Source of the DNA: Atherinomorus stipes | Taxonomy: Eukaryota; Chordata; Actinopteri; Atheriniformes; Atherinidae | Direction: 5' to 3' | DNA: 64,000 nucleotides | NCBI GenBank assembly: GCA_023101725.1 | Contig: JALJCO010009114.1 | Location: forward strand, 558,001 to 622,000 | Shown here: positions 23,346 through 34,540 of the stretch, piece after piece | How positions within the stretch are numbered: position 1 is the stretch's first letter | How the letters are laid out: each line of letters starts with the position of its first letter | Translations under genes and position numbers: made by a program | The notes under the pieces: generated by a model | Told to the model about the DNA's origin: nothing | Seen by the model: the letters and a program-made list of their open reading frames with translations, nothing else | The model's database searches: none

Positions 23346-24344
23346 CTCGTGGAGTTTGGAGCACGCAGTTTGGAAAAACTGCGAAGTTTTCTGCCTTTTG
23401 TTGACTGACTGGTTTGCTGGTTTCTGTTACCACATATTGACGGGAGCGCGTGTCAGGCATGTTAATACGGATTGTACTGTTGTAAGAGCTGAAAAAGTGC
23501 GGGAACAGAGGGCAGGAAGTGCGGGAGACATTTACCATAACTCCATCATGCCTGTGTGTGTGTGTATGAAGGGAGAAAGAGCGGTATGAATGAACGGTAT
23601 GATGTGGGGATTTTTTTTCTTCCAAAATCCATTTCGTGGCCCTTGAGTTGAATCTGTGGCGGTGCACCACAAATTGGTCTATGTGTGAGAAACCCTGATA
23701 TTACACCGCAATATAGATTTGAGGCCATCTATGGCCCAGCCGTAGATGACCATATATAGCTAAGCTGTGCGTGCTTCCTTTCACTTATTTTAAATTCAAT
23801 ATCTGCTGCTCTTCCATCATGAAAATACTTCCAACAAATACTTTCAGTGAGCTATGAGGACTAAAAACAAAACAAGACTGAAATAATTGCCAATTAATTG
23901 CAATCAAGGCAACATGCTCAATTAATCATGACCTAACCCCCCAAAAAATCTTTGCATTAAATATCTTTAGCAATTAGAAGCCAATAATTACATTTTTTTT
24001 TTAATCCAACACTGAAATTCAAGTTGTGATGTTCTTTTATGAACATTACACTCCAGTCCTAAATCCATGGCAGTTCACTGTAGACTATGTATGTAAGATC
24101 ATGACCATCTAGAAATGATGGGGAACCATCTGCATGCTTTAATGAAGAATCTATAAATGGTCTCCCTGAAAACCTCATAGCAAAAAGAAATCCATCTTGT
24201 TTAAAGCACATTCTTATTTCAAGGTCCTCTACTGAGAGAGATGATACATACGTAGCTTGTGATTTATTTATCACCCACCCTATCTTAAGAGGCACTCTGT
24301 ACAAGCTGGAAACTACATAGTGAAGATATGTGTATTCAATATAC

Positions 24345-24540
24345 CTTGCTTGCGGACATCCTCCACTGCAGCAGTCAGCTCATCCTTAAGAAACTGACTT
24401 TCCCTTGCAATCTTTTCTCCTTTCTCAAGGAAGTTCTGGGTAGCCGTCTCTACTGATGCAGCCAACACATGAGCCTTCTTAGAGCGTCCTTTCTTCTTGT
24501 TAGATGGACCTTTGTTGCTGGAATTGACCAAGGTGGTGAC
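24345..24540 (-). CDS. ctnna1: Alpha-E-catenin, coding exon 2 (residues 36-101)
   Basis: A 196-nt exon, entered in phase 0 and left in phase 1 (the first G of codon 101). It begins VTTLVNSSNKGPSNKKKGRS and continues through AHVLAASVE to EDVRKQ. It opens with a basic stretch (K50-K52, R54, K56, K57) and enters the first helices of the N domain, the surface used for binding beta-catenin and plakoglobin and for homodimerisation. The acceptor is TCCAAAG at 24547-24541, with a rather weak pyrimidine tract. The donor is CAAG|GTATAT with GT at 24344-24343. Length and phases fit the next exon exactly, and there is no frameshift or stop. Confidence 0.97.
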
Positions 24541-24883
24541 CTTTGGATAGAGTACAAAGACGTTTAAATAAAAAGCATGAGTAGTAGGATCAATGATGTA
24601 TCGTTGCAATGATGTAAACAGCTCTTGTAGAACATAAAATCTTTGGCACTGCTGCATTCACTCTGCAGAAACACTACTCCTGTTTTCTTCATTGCATAAT
24701 CAAGCTGTTAACGATTTTGCATGACATCCACTGATACTAAACAACATTGAGAGGGTGAAATGCAGAGAAAATGTTTTACAGCCACAATATTTTGTCTTTT
24801 TTACTTTTTTTTTTAAAGTATCATTTAAATCTAATGAAGCTCTTCTTATATCTCCACATAAAAACAGGCTGCGTTTGTTTAAC
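24541..24883 (-). other. ctnna1 intron 2
   Basis: A short 343-bp intron (GTTAAA donor, CCAAAG acceptor) between the first two coding exons. It contains T-rich sequence and no other element. Confidence 0.85.
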
Positions 24884-25001
24884 CTGGGTGACAAGGGGCT
24901 CCAGTAGCCTCTCCACTGCCAGAGTACGAATCTCTAGACTTTTGGGGTCCCATTTAAAGTTGATGTTAGCTGTGTTGATGCTCGTCATTGTGTCTTCTCT
25001 T
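24884..25001 (-). CDS. ctnna1: Alpha-E-catenin, exon 2 / coding exon 1 (residues 1-35)
   Basis: The exon carries 13 nt of 5' UTR and then the start codon at 24988-24986 (context ACAATGA, A at -3). It encodes 35 residues, MTSINTANINFKWDPKSLEI then RTLAVERLLEPLVTQ. The acceptor is a pyrimidine tract ending TTTCAG at 25004-25002. The donor is CAG|GTTAAA with GT at 24883-24882, phase 0. The start is chosen because it is the first ATG after the acceptor and gives the family's conserved N-terminus. In alpha-catenin this segment precedes the four-helix beta-catenin-binding bundle. Only 343 bp of intron separates it from the next exon. Confidence 0.96.
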
Positions 25002-27342
25002 CTGAAATTTAAAAAAAGAAAGAAATGTTGATTAGTTCAAGAAAAAGAATTGAAACAAGTGCATACATTAAGGGAAATAAACTAACAGAAAAAACATCTT
25101 TGTCATTTAAAAACAAAGCGTGTATACAGGCTTTTAAAGCTTGGGGGCATTTTGGCAGCCCCTTTCAAAGAGGTCTTAGCAGGTGCCAGAATGATAGCAG
25201 TATCAAAACTAAGTAAGCAATTCAAATTATTTTCCCAATATAGTCAAAAAAAAAAATAAATAAATAAAAGAAGCTGAGGGGAAAAAAAAACAGCATCTTT
25301 GGCCTCCAGCAGTCAACTCTGATCCAGTCCCTTCATTCATCACATGAAGCTGAATAAGCCTGCTGAAGAGTAGTTTTAAACAACATTTCACCATGAAGCT
25401 CATGCATATCAGATTCACTTTGTGATTTTACCTGCAGCATTTAATCAGTTCTCAATGCTGATTTTAGTGTTTTTTTTCCTTTTGTTAAATTGCTTCAAGA
25501 AAACTTGCAGAGATACTAAACAGCAGCACAGTGAAAAGCCACAAGCACAAAGACACAGCAGTATGTGACAGTAATGGATAGAAAACAGACACTGATGCAC
25601 GATAAGCTTTCAAGTGAGAATTGAAAGCACATTTTCAGTTGGTGCAAACAGTAGATGTGCATGTTTTAGACTGAGGATTGTGAATGTAATGATGTGTTGT
25701 ATGTGTTCAGTGATGATTATGCTAATTAAATAAACAGACCTAAATTTGTTCAAGAAGAATGAGGTTGTAGTAGTAATGAAGTGCATAATCATTTAATGAA
25801 ATGTGATCATAGTTATCCTTTCTGTGGTTTGTAAAATTTAGATTATTTCCCCTTCTACACCGATTTTTACCATCAAACTTACACTACTTCCTCATTTTAC
25901 AATATAGTGTCAATAAATCTGTTTTTAAATGCTGATGCATAAGTATTATCTTTATCATAGTATTAATGAGAAATACGGCACTATAAACGGTTTTTACTGT
26001 ACAAGAACTTAGTCCCCCATCCCTCCATATGCATATTCTGAACCAGAAAAAAACATTACATGTTACAGAGGTTAGGCTTGCATCCAAGAGTGGGCAGAAA
26101 ATTTTAAATAAAGAACATAAAGTGGACATTAGCTTGACAAATTACATGTCCTTTAAGAGTCTAAGATCAGCCTCCAAAGGTTTGAGTATATTCCAAATAT
26201 TAAGATCTCTGCTGGAGCCAACAGACCTTCCCCCTTGCTGAGTGACTGCCAAAGGCACCACACAGTAACACCGTGGCCCATTTTCGATTTCTCTTTTCAA
26301 ACTGTGACTGCAACTCCATTGATTAGCTATCAAACATGAACCAGGCAAGGATAATCAGCAGGCCCTGAGGGCTGAGGGCCTAGAACTGAATTGTTGGTCA
26401 GCTGTAATATGAGAACAATGTTGTAGCTAGACATTGGCCCACATTACTTTGTGAGGGATGTTTCCTCGCTGAAACTACACAAATAGACGCTTGTAAATTG
26501 CCAAGTAAATTATTCTAAAACAGTAAGCAGCAGGTGTTAAACCACACTTACTGTCATAATAAGGGTGTGGTTTTTTCACTCAGAAGTCCCTTATCTCTAA
26601 ATCAGGGCAAATCGAAACCCGTCTGCCAGATAGACTAGATAAAACTAAAAGTACGTGTGTGATTTGTGAAATGACGTTTTAAAACACAAAACATTTTAAG
26701 AGACATCAACATATCATAAAGCGTGAGTGTGAAATTAAGTGTAGAGAATACAAACATCTTAAAACTAAATTTTGAACTAATTGTAATTACCAGTAGAGGT
26801 GCGACGGAAGGGTGAAACAGAGCTAAGCTGCTAACGTTAGGCGCTAACTTACTATAAGTAGCTTAAGTTACACCTGTTGTCACAAGCAACCGACACAAAT
26901 GTTGGTTTGCGTCATAGTGGAGTCATTTGGAATAATTTTAACAGTAACATGACTCGGAAAAACTATTCAACCAGTTTACAAAAGGTACTTCCTATTTTCA
27001 GCCTTCTGAACCTGACGTATCTTCATACCTGCTACCATTTATCACAGTGGTTCACACACACACACACAGTCTGGCTACTGCTAATGCTAGCCAACCATCA
27101 ACAAACAACTACGTTAGCTTTCAGCCCGCTGTAATGCTGTGAGGAGGGGAAAAGGCTTAATCCGCCGTGTTAACAAGCTGTCCACATAACTAATCCACTT
27201 AATACCCATTCAAATATTCACCATCAAAGAATCGAAGAGGGCAAAACTCATCGACAACAACTCGCTAGATAAACTGGAGTTTAAAAGTTCAAAATGGAGG
27301 AATGGGAAGTATGGAATTCCTTGCCTCAAAAGTTTTCCTCAC
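25002..27342 (-). other. ctnna1 intron 1 (first intron, in the 5' UTR)
   Basis: A 2341-bp intron separating the non-coding first exon from the ATG exon. It is AT-rich with a short (CA)n run at about 27053-27067. The promoter-proximal part (26700-27330) carries several GCTAACGTTAG and GCTAGC-like motifs. No repeat family is recognised. Confidence 0.55.
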
Positions 27343-27480
27343 CTCACGCGCTCCGTTCAGTTGGGCTCTTCACTGCCGACACTAAAGCGAAGTTATTTCC
27401 ACTTGAAAAATAATCCCAAAAGTAAAGACCACGGCTGTTTGAACGATTCTCCAGCTCTATGAACTGAAGAGTTTCGGTTA
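27343..27480 (-). other. ctnna1: ctnna1 non-coding exon 1 (5' UTR), 5' end approximate
   Basis: On the minus strand the sequence GCGCGTGAG is followed at once by GTGAGGAAAA, a near-perfect splice donor. The exon would end at 27343 with the GT at 27342-27341. A second possible donor (GTGAGG at 27347) overlaps it. The exon lies 2.3 kb upstream of the start-codon exon and just inside the only GC-rich patch of the area, as expected for a 5' leader. The transcription start cannot be read from sequence, so the right boundary is a guess. The open frames running through this stretch are not conserved alpha-catenin sequence, and I take it as untranslated. Confidence 0.55.
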
Positions 27481-27660
27481 AGACCGTTTCGATGAGCCAG
27501 AAATTGCCCAACAATGGATGCAGCGGAGGAGGGGGGAGGCCGGGGCGGTGACCGAGTTCCTGAACTTCCTGGCAGCGGGGCAGGGCGACCACAGGCCGCA
27601 GCAAGCCCGAAAAGCAAGGAGGTGTTTTGGGCGTGGCGTGCACTGTAAGTGTCCATATAT
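27481..27660 (-). promoter_or_regulatory. ctnna1: Putative ctnna1 core promoter, GC-rich
   Basis: This is a GC- and CpG-richer island in otherwise AT-rich DNA, directly upstream of the inferred first exon. It contains a GC box (GGGGCGG, 27542-27548), a GGGCGTGG KLF/Sp-type motif near 27629-27637 and TTCC ETS-type cores around 27555-27570. No TATA box is evident at a fitting distance. That agrees with a housekeeping CpG-type promoter, which is what a widely expressed junction gene would have. The assignment rests on position and composition only. Confidence 0.45.
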
Positions 27661-27889
27661 GGATTAATTATTGCTTACAGAAAACCCGTGTAGGACAACT
27701 GCAGTGGGATACCAGTTTTAGCTTGACTCTCAAGAGGGAATTTAACAATTATGACAAAGTAAATTCCAGGACTTCAAAAGAAAAATAGGCTTGTTTTACA
27801 GTAGCAACACAGATTTCCAAGGAATATTTTCATTTTAGTTTAAGATAAAGAGCTCTGTCACAAAAGGTTACACCTCCTCAAACTTTTCC

Positions 27890-28540
27890 CAATTAGTCAG
27901 AGGCGTATCCAGGAAGGTTTTAATCGGGGGGCTAAATTAAGAAACAAGTGTGGGGTGGTGAGCAATGTGCAGCAGAATCATTGTTAACTTTTTGGTTAAA
28001 TAAAATATTGCTATTGAATTGTGGTTGAAAATAAAAATTTAACAAAAAGGAAACAAACAGACAAAACTGTCCCAAACACATTAGAGCATGTTTCCCATGA
28101 ACAGTGGACCAACATACCTGTCAACAGGTTCAGAAGTCTTTTTGAACATTTCAGAAAACACCTGTTTGCAGTGATTGTGGTTCCAAGTTTATTCATGCTC
28201 TATTGGCAGTTGAAAAACTGAATTACAAGAGCATTATAAAGGATAAAAAGTGCATAAAATCCTAAATCATTTCTATAAAAACCTGAGTAAGCAAAAACAT
28301 AACATTATCTACATCAACTAAATTTTAGCTTGAGAGTCCCATCAGGCTTGTTTGCTTGTTGCATTATTTTGTGTGTTTGTTTTTAGTATCACTTTTGAAG
28401 AACAATTTAAAATCAATGCCATGATTTTCATTGAATTTTTATTTATTATTACTGTTGTCAATATCTTATGTCACTGGGAGCTGATTTTTTTTCCTTCTTT
28501 AATTTAAGGGTATGAATAATTTTGAGGGTGACCTGCTACA
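27890..28540. mobile_element. Degraded Tc1/mariner-like MITE, copy 1
   Basis: Shares long blocks with the copy at 28965: AACAAACAGACAAAACTGTC, CATTAGAGCA, CATGAACAGTGGACCAA, TACCTGTCAACAGGT and TTGCAGTGATTGT. It ends at about 28535 with GGGTATGAATAATTTTGAGG, the inverted form of the CAGTCGTCCTCAAAATTATC end seen at 31457. No transposase frame is left. Confidence 0.5.
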
Positions 28541-28919
28541 TATATACACAGTGTAGGGATATCTGGCTTTTTGTATGATGTCATTATGAACATAAAATCC
28601 ACTCCAACCTCTTCAGGTGAACTGAATTAGACTTCTTTTTAATTTTTCAATGCACATGTACATTGTTCAGTGGTTAAATATTTACTGCATATCATGCCGT
28701 TCTCCAAAAAGATGACTAACCACAAAAAAATATAATAGTGTGTATGCCGTTACATGACCTCTAAATGTTCTGGTTTAATGACATTTGTTTCTAAACAGCC
28801 CTCTTTATCATCCTGTTCACATTTAGACATCATCAGACGAAGACGGCACCAAACAAATGACAAGTTATTGAGACATTGTCATTTTTATGTTGTGGTATAC
28901 TCACCATTGTTCTAAAAAA

Positions 28920-29352
28920 AAGGAACAAAATTATAATTTAATGAAATGAAATATCGCTTTTGAATAGTAGTTGAAAAGAAAAATTTCTCAAAATAAAACA
29001 AACAAAACTGTCCCCGACAAATTAGAGCACCTTGCTCATGAACAGTGAGCCAAAATACCTGTCAACAGGTGCAAAAATCTTATTGAACATTACACGAACA
29101 CTTGATTGCAGTGATTGTCTCAAAGGTTGCTCAACAAATAACAGTTCAGGAGCCACATCATGTTTGTTTACTTGTTTTGTTTTTTGTTTGTTTGTTTTTG
29201 ATAATTCTGGTGAACTACAATTCAAATACAGTATATCAAGATTTTCATAATATGTTTATGTAATATTACTTTGTTCATTTCTTTCAGTAATGGCTGATTT
29301 TTTTCCCCTTATTTAACAAAAGGATATGAGTAATTTTGAGGACGACTGTATC
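28920..29352. mobile_element. Degraded Tc1/mariner-like MITE, copy 2
   Basis: A direct-repeat partner of copy 1 about 950 bp away. It has ACAAAACTGTCCCCGACAAA, GCTCATGAACAGTGAGCC, ATACCTGTCAACAGGTGCAA and GATTGCAGTGATTGTC. It terminates with GAGTAATTTTGAGGACGACTGT at about 29330-29351, a better-preserved copy of the family's terminal sequence. Confidence 0.55.
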
Positions 29353-29995
29353 CTGTAATGTCTCAATCATATTTTTCTATCTGTACATAAAACTGATAAG
29401 AAAAACATTAACATGAGCCTGAATAATATCTCTACACGGGATCCATCTCTGTTGCGGAGCTGCTTGGTTTCAGATTTTCTCAGAAACTATCTTTGCAATC
29501 CCCCCGTTCTTTGTTTGTTTCTGTTTTTAAATCAGTCTGTTCAAGTAACAGAAGCCCCCAGAGAGAACGAGATAGTGCTCCACCAGTGCTGACGTTTCAG
29601 AACAGGATTCTAATTGAGGTAACTAGAAATAGCTTGCTCTTGTTAGAAATTTTACAATTTCAAGGTCAAAACAAACTATGCTGTTATCTGTATGCTGTGG
29701 TCATATTTTTAGCTTTGTCTCGTAGCTGTGGCTGATAACATTTTGGGGTTTGATCAACATATTCAAGTGTCAGGTATTTTACTCTGCGCTTAATGAAGTG
29801 CGACAGACATGAATAGATTATCTTAAGAGGCACGGGGCCACCCTCTCCACCTCTTGTTCCCAGTTTTCTCACACACAACACATGCATAGACACCACACAT
29901 TCAGTGAGAGTACACACTCTTTAGGTTCTGAGATATACATGTGCATATTGGCGATGCAAACATACAAAAAATTCACGGTTCGGTTAGATATTTTA
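29353..29995. other. Intergenic, no feature seen
   Basis: AT-rich sequence between two repeat blocks. No coding frame or repeat family is recognised. Confidence 0.4.
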
Positions 29996-31168
29996 GGGTG
30001 CATTCACACCAGGATAGTCCGGGACCTCGGTCCGGTTGGGTGGGGATTTTTGAAAAGTTTTGCACCCTCCTTTGCTTCGGTTTGCGTTTAAATTGCATTA
30101 ACCGAAGCGGACCAAACCGCCTGGTTAAACCACCATTAAACAACTGCCCACTAGGGGGCGATGCTCCCCAATACAACCACTGATCAATGATTGAAAAACA
30201 GGAAAAAGAAGAAAAACGTACTCCGTGATCAAAGTGGAAATCTTTCTACTTCTTATCATTAGTCCTCTCCATCTCTGTCTACACACTTTCCAGTTGTTTT
30301 TCGTTGTTGTTTTGACTTCAGCCTCTTCAAACACGCGCAGTTTGCTTTGTTTTACCTCCGACCAAAACAATAATCTACCCCACTTCTTCTACTTCCTCTG
30401 CTTTATTGCGGTCAACAGACATCACTTCCCATTCTGGATCGTCTAACAGTTCGTTTGCAAGTGAACCGAGACCCCTGGCTTTCAGGGGGACCAGAGTCTG
30501 CTTCTTTGGTGCGCACCAGAGTACGATTGGTGTTCAGACTGCGCGAAATGAAGCGGACTGTCCGTGGAATCGGACCACGGTCCGTTTGAAGCGGACCAAA
30601 CACCTACACAATTTGGTCCGGTTAAAATGGACTTGAGTCCAGAACAGCTGCAAGTATGGTACGTTTGGGCTGGTGTGAAAGTGGACCAGTTTGTTTTGGT
30701 CCGGACCACCTCCAGAGGTTGGTCTCGGTACAGTTCTATGCAGACTCCATGATAAATGAAACAGAAGCTACCGGAGAAATCACCGAAGATGTCTCCGAAC
30801 TACTTTCAGGTTAGGAGCTCAGCCCATTGGTCTGTGAACACATCTTCTCCGTGGGGAGAAAAAAAAAAAAAAAACTTGCAGTGCTCTCGTGCCGTATGCG
30901 AGTTTCATGCTGTAACAACAGCAGTATTTATGCTTGCTGCATAAAGTAATGATGATAATATGTCACCACAATAACTAGCAGAAGAACACAATTAACACAG
31001 CCAGATTTTTTCTTCCGGGATTCTCCATCTTCACCTGCTTCAGTTTCAACACAATACAAAGTATTTTCTGAACAGCGAGGCCTCGTGCCTGGGGCGACTA
31101 TATAACATCCATAGGGGTTGTTTGGCCGAACCGAACCATCTACTGGACTAGCAAGTGTGAAAGCAACC
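29996..31168. mobile_element. GGTCCG-rich foldback MITE (possibly two nested copies)
   Basis: The left end is GGGTGCATTCACACCAGGA and the right end AGCAAGTGTGAAAGCAACC, which are inverted counterparts. The inside is dense in GGTCCG/CGGACC and AGCGGACCAAAC palindromes (30045-30125 and 30480-30720), much richer in CpG than the flanks. A second pair of similar arms near 30480-30760 suggests a copy within a copy. No gene is contained. Confidence 0.6.
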
Positions 31169-31454
31169 TCGGTGTCACAGTTTCATATTTTTTTGGTACA
31201 AAAGAAGTTTCTGTGCCTTTTTTAATGTCAGCGTAAATGTACAGTCATATTTGTTGTGTTCCCACCAATGTAGTTAAGCATTATGTGGCACCTCTGACAT
31301 ACCGTTGTGCTTTTGTCCATGACGATGTCCTGTTCAATACAGTGCTATTGGTTCAGTACACAATCTTTGATTTGGTTCAATATCAATACATGTACTGTAT
31401 TGTTGCACCCCTAATAAATATATATATACATATGTATATACAGTATATACGTAT

Positions 31455-31964
<510 letters not shown>

Positions 31965-32227
31965 GTATATTTCCAACTTAAGGCCTCATTTATGCTCGGT
32001 GTATACGGATAATGAGGGAGCCTTCTTTCCATTTTCTGCCTTCATTTCATGTGTATTTCAGTTTGTTTTTAGAGAGTTTGTTTATTGTAATCAAGTGAAA
32101 CAAACCATGCAGTGCCATTGTAGGGACAATGTTTTGCAATTCAACAAATGTGCAACTAGCAAAAGAATCGAAGAAGATAGAGTACCTGTTTACTTAAGTA
32201 AAGGGTACTTAAGATACTGAAAACATG

Positions 32228-32600
32228 CCCAAATCATGACATTTCCTCCACCGTGCTTGACAGTTAGCATGAGCATTTCATACTTCTATACTGTTAAGTT
32301 ATTGCCAAACATGGTGTTGTGCATTATAGGAGGACATCACCACTGTGGTCTTGTCTGTCCAAAAGACATAGATCCAGAATTTTTCTAGCCTAAACTGCGT
32401 AGCCATGTTCATTTTTGAGAGAAGAAACTTTGTACTCCCAACCCTTCCAAACAAGCTTTTAAGTCCATTACTAATTGCCTTGATCTTTCATTTTTAAAAT
32501 GCTAAGTGAGCCCTGTAGAATCTGAGATGGACCCAAACTCAAGGTTTTACGCTTTAAGTGATCCCCTGAAAGCTATCAGACAAGTTCAGTGGCATCCATG
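32228..32600 (-). pseudogene. Decayed Tc1/mariner transposase remnant
   Basis: The sequence CATTTCCTCCACCGTGCTTG and the downstream GTCCAAAAGACATAGATCCAG have the layout of the reverse strand of fish Tc1-like transposases, where the first corresponds to the GGGxVMxWxCF region. On the minus strand one reads fragments such as LLDKTTVVMSSYNAQHHVW with stops and frame changes. It may belong to the same element as the terminus at 31455, split by the microsatellite. That link is inference. Confidence 0.4.
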
Positions 32601-34540
32601 CATATTAAAGCAACTTAAACCATAGCTGCCCTAGTTGGTAATTTGGTAATGAAATTTCAACAACAATTATCCTCCTGCTGCTCTGTGTGTTCAGTCGGCC
32701 TCATTCATGCATGTGAACAAAACAAATCTCACAACAAATTTAACAATGCAGAGGAAACAGTTATGCCATAATCCTTACTGTTAGGAGTAAGAGAAATGGG
32801 TAAGAGGAGAGGCCACGGGCTATTCAAAGCAGTGGACTCAGACAACATTGCAAACAACAATGCTGTTTTGTTCTGCAGGGAAGTACAACAAACACCCTTC
32901 CATTTGTTGGCTTGAGTAGGTGTTAATTAAGAAGCTCCACCAGTGCAGCATGAATTACAGTCCTGGAGAGAATGAGCTAACCAAAGTAGCTCTTAATGAA
33001 GGCCATGGAATATAATTATCGTCTACAAAGACGCCTCTGAATGTTTTTGTGTGTGTGCTGTAATAATTTGTGGATTAACTGTTTGCTTTATAGAGTTTGA
33101 TCATGCCAAAACTTAAGGGCCATACATCAAACTAGCATTAAACACTGGGAGACAAACAGTATATATCAACAAGCAGTTTTGCGTGTCATTTATGTGAGTG
33201 AAGAACAGAGAGGACTGGCTTATACATAGTGTAAGAAACATTTGTTTAGCCAATTAATACTCTATAAAGAAGACGGATTAGGTGTGGTGTAATTCTGTGC
33301 TTGAATGATGAATGTTTGCCGAAGTAACAGCTTGCTGGGAGGACAAGTTTGGGAGTCCTTGAACTTCATCTTTTTGTACCTGTTGGGCCCGACAAATGAT
33401 AAGAGCACAGCATGCTATAAATAATTCCTTCTCATTATGAGGAAGTGCACATGTTTGTCACACGCTGAATGTATAATTGAGCACATGCAAATCCCCTGCG
33501 TTTGCCACTTGAAAAATTTAAAATGCCGTGTCTATATTGTTTTTGCACTTGTTGAGGCATTTCTTATCAAAAATACAAAAACGACAATTATACTGACCAA
33601 AAGAACAACACGAAACAAAAACTAATGCAATAGATATGATTTACTTTTCTATTCATGGAACAAAGCGTCTTATTAAGTGGCACTGCTGTTACTGCTGCGT
33701 GCTTATGATAAACCCTCATCATCAGCCACACTTAAGCATCTTTCGCAAGCTATTGTTCTCCAGACGTGGAAGTTAGTGTGTGTCTCATGGCATCCTGTCA
33801 AAGTAGGTACTCATACTTTGACGATGACTGGATCGGAAGCCGCCTCACTGCAGGAAGATTTTGTTGCCTGACATAAGGAACACAGCGAGTCTGCCCACGT
33901 TCACCTGACTCATGGTGACAGCTGTCCATGGAGCTGCGTGATGTCATCTGTAGGCTTTCCCTGCCTCACATAGACCTCCCACTCCTGTGATTAGAAATGA
34001 GTGCATCGAGTCGTACAGGCGTCACTCCTCCACAGCAATACTCCAGGGGTGGAGAGGCAAGTCAACTGCCTGGTACCAGTAACGATAATCCTGGATAGCA
34101 GCCGTTCTCTGTGACTTTCCTGCAGAGGTGAAAGGAAACAAACATTATCACTGTGGTTTAACAAAAACTCCCTCAGGTGGATTTATCAGACACGTTTACA
34201 ACTTTAGGTGCTGGGATGGGGATGTCATAAAAACAAATGCTTGCTCTGCTACCTGATTGGACTGTTGAAAAGGCCACAGTTGCATGACTCAGTTGAGTCC
34301 AAACCATTGTTGACAGTCTTTTGAGCTCCACCTGCTGGTTTCTGCTGCAGTCTCGACTGCTGCCTTCTGCTCTGGTATATCCACCCGAGCAGAAGCTTTT
34401 TTGCTTTTCATAGGAAAATGGACAGACTGATGTTTTCACCTGCTGGTGGACGACTTAGAAAGCTTTGATAGTTGATAGAATTGTATTAGATGGTCTGCTT
34501 ACCTATGTGGTCCATTAACTCCCAGCTTAAGCTTTGTATT
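32601..34540. other. Intergenic, apparently low in repeats
   Basis: About 1.9 kb with ordinary composition and no repeat family or gene that I recognise. Short open frames (60-90 codons) show no family resemblance. Confidence 0.4.

Larger units (their letters stand above)
21685..23940. mobile_element. Possible larger hAT-like element enclosing other repeats
   Basis: The left boundary candidate is TAGGGCTGGGTAATTAATC (21685). The right candidate around 23905-23938 reads GCTCAATTAATCATGACCTA, roughly its inverse. Internal ATTAATTG motifs occur at both ends. The interior includes host copy B and its MITE. The pairing of these ends over 2.2 kb is inference. They could belong to two separate fragments. 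Confidence 0.3.
14780..24344 (-). other. ctnna1 intron 3
   Basis: This is the largest complete intron in the window (9565 bp). It contains the MITEs listed at 15423, 18427 and 22697 and the possible larger element beginning near 21685. The stretch 20440-20830 is more GC-rich than its surroundings and free of repeats I know. An A run lies at about 20853-20875. The other parts (16110-18420, 19640-21680, 23950-24344) show only AT-rich sequence. Confidence 0.7.
8013..27600 (-). other. ctnna1: ctnna1 gene, 5' portion (promoter to coding exon 5)
   Basis: This is the gene span for alpha-E-catenin, the actin-binding adaptor that links cadherin-bound beta-catenin to F-actin at adherens junctions. Seen in the sequence: five coding exons that splice in frame (24988-24884, 24540-24345, 14779-14613, 9605-9486, 8282-8013) give a continuous 286-residue N-terminus beginning MTSINTANINFKWDPKSLEI. 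Established knowledge: vertebrate alpha-catenins are about 906 residues, so roughly two thirds of the protein lies to the left of the window. The paralogue is assigned as ctnna1, not ctnna2 or ctnna3, from the NINFKWDPKSLEIRTLAVER start and from LYTASRACLQHPDVAAYKAN in coding exon 5. Visible introns, 5' to 3', are 2341, 343, 9565, 5007 and 1203 bp. The next one runs off the window after at least 8012 bp. Confidence 0.95.

Noticed and set aside
30125..30752. Several overlapping frames with TDRGPIPRTV- or ESDHGPFEAD-like sequence
   Set aside because: They are translations of GGTCCG palindromes in a MITE, open on both strands because of the composition.
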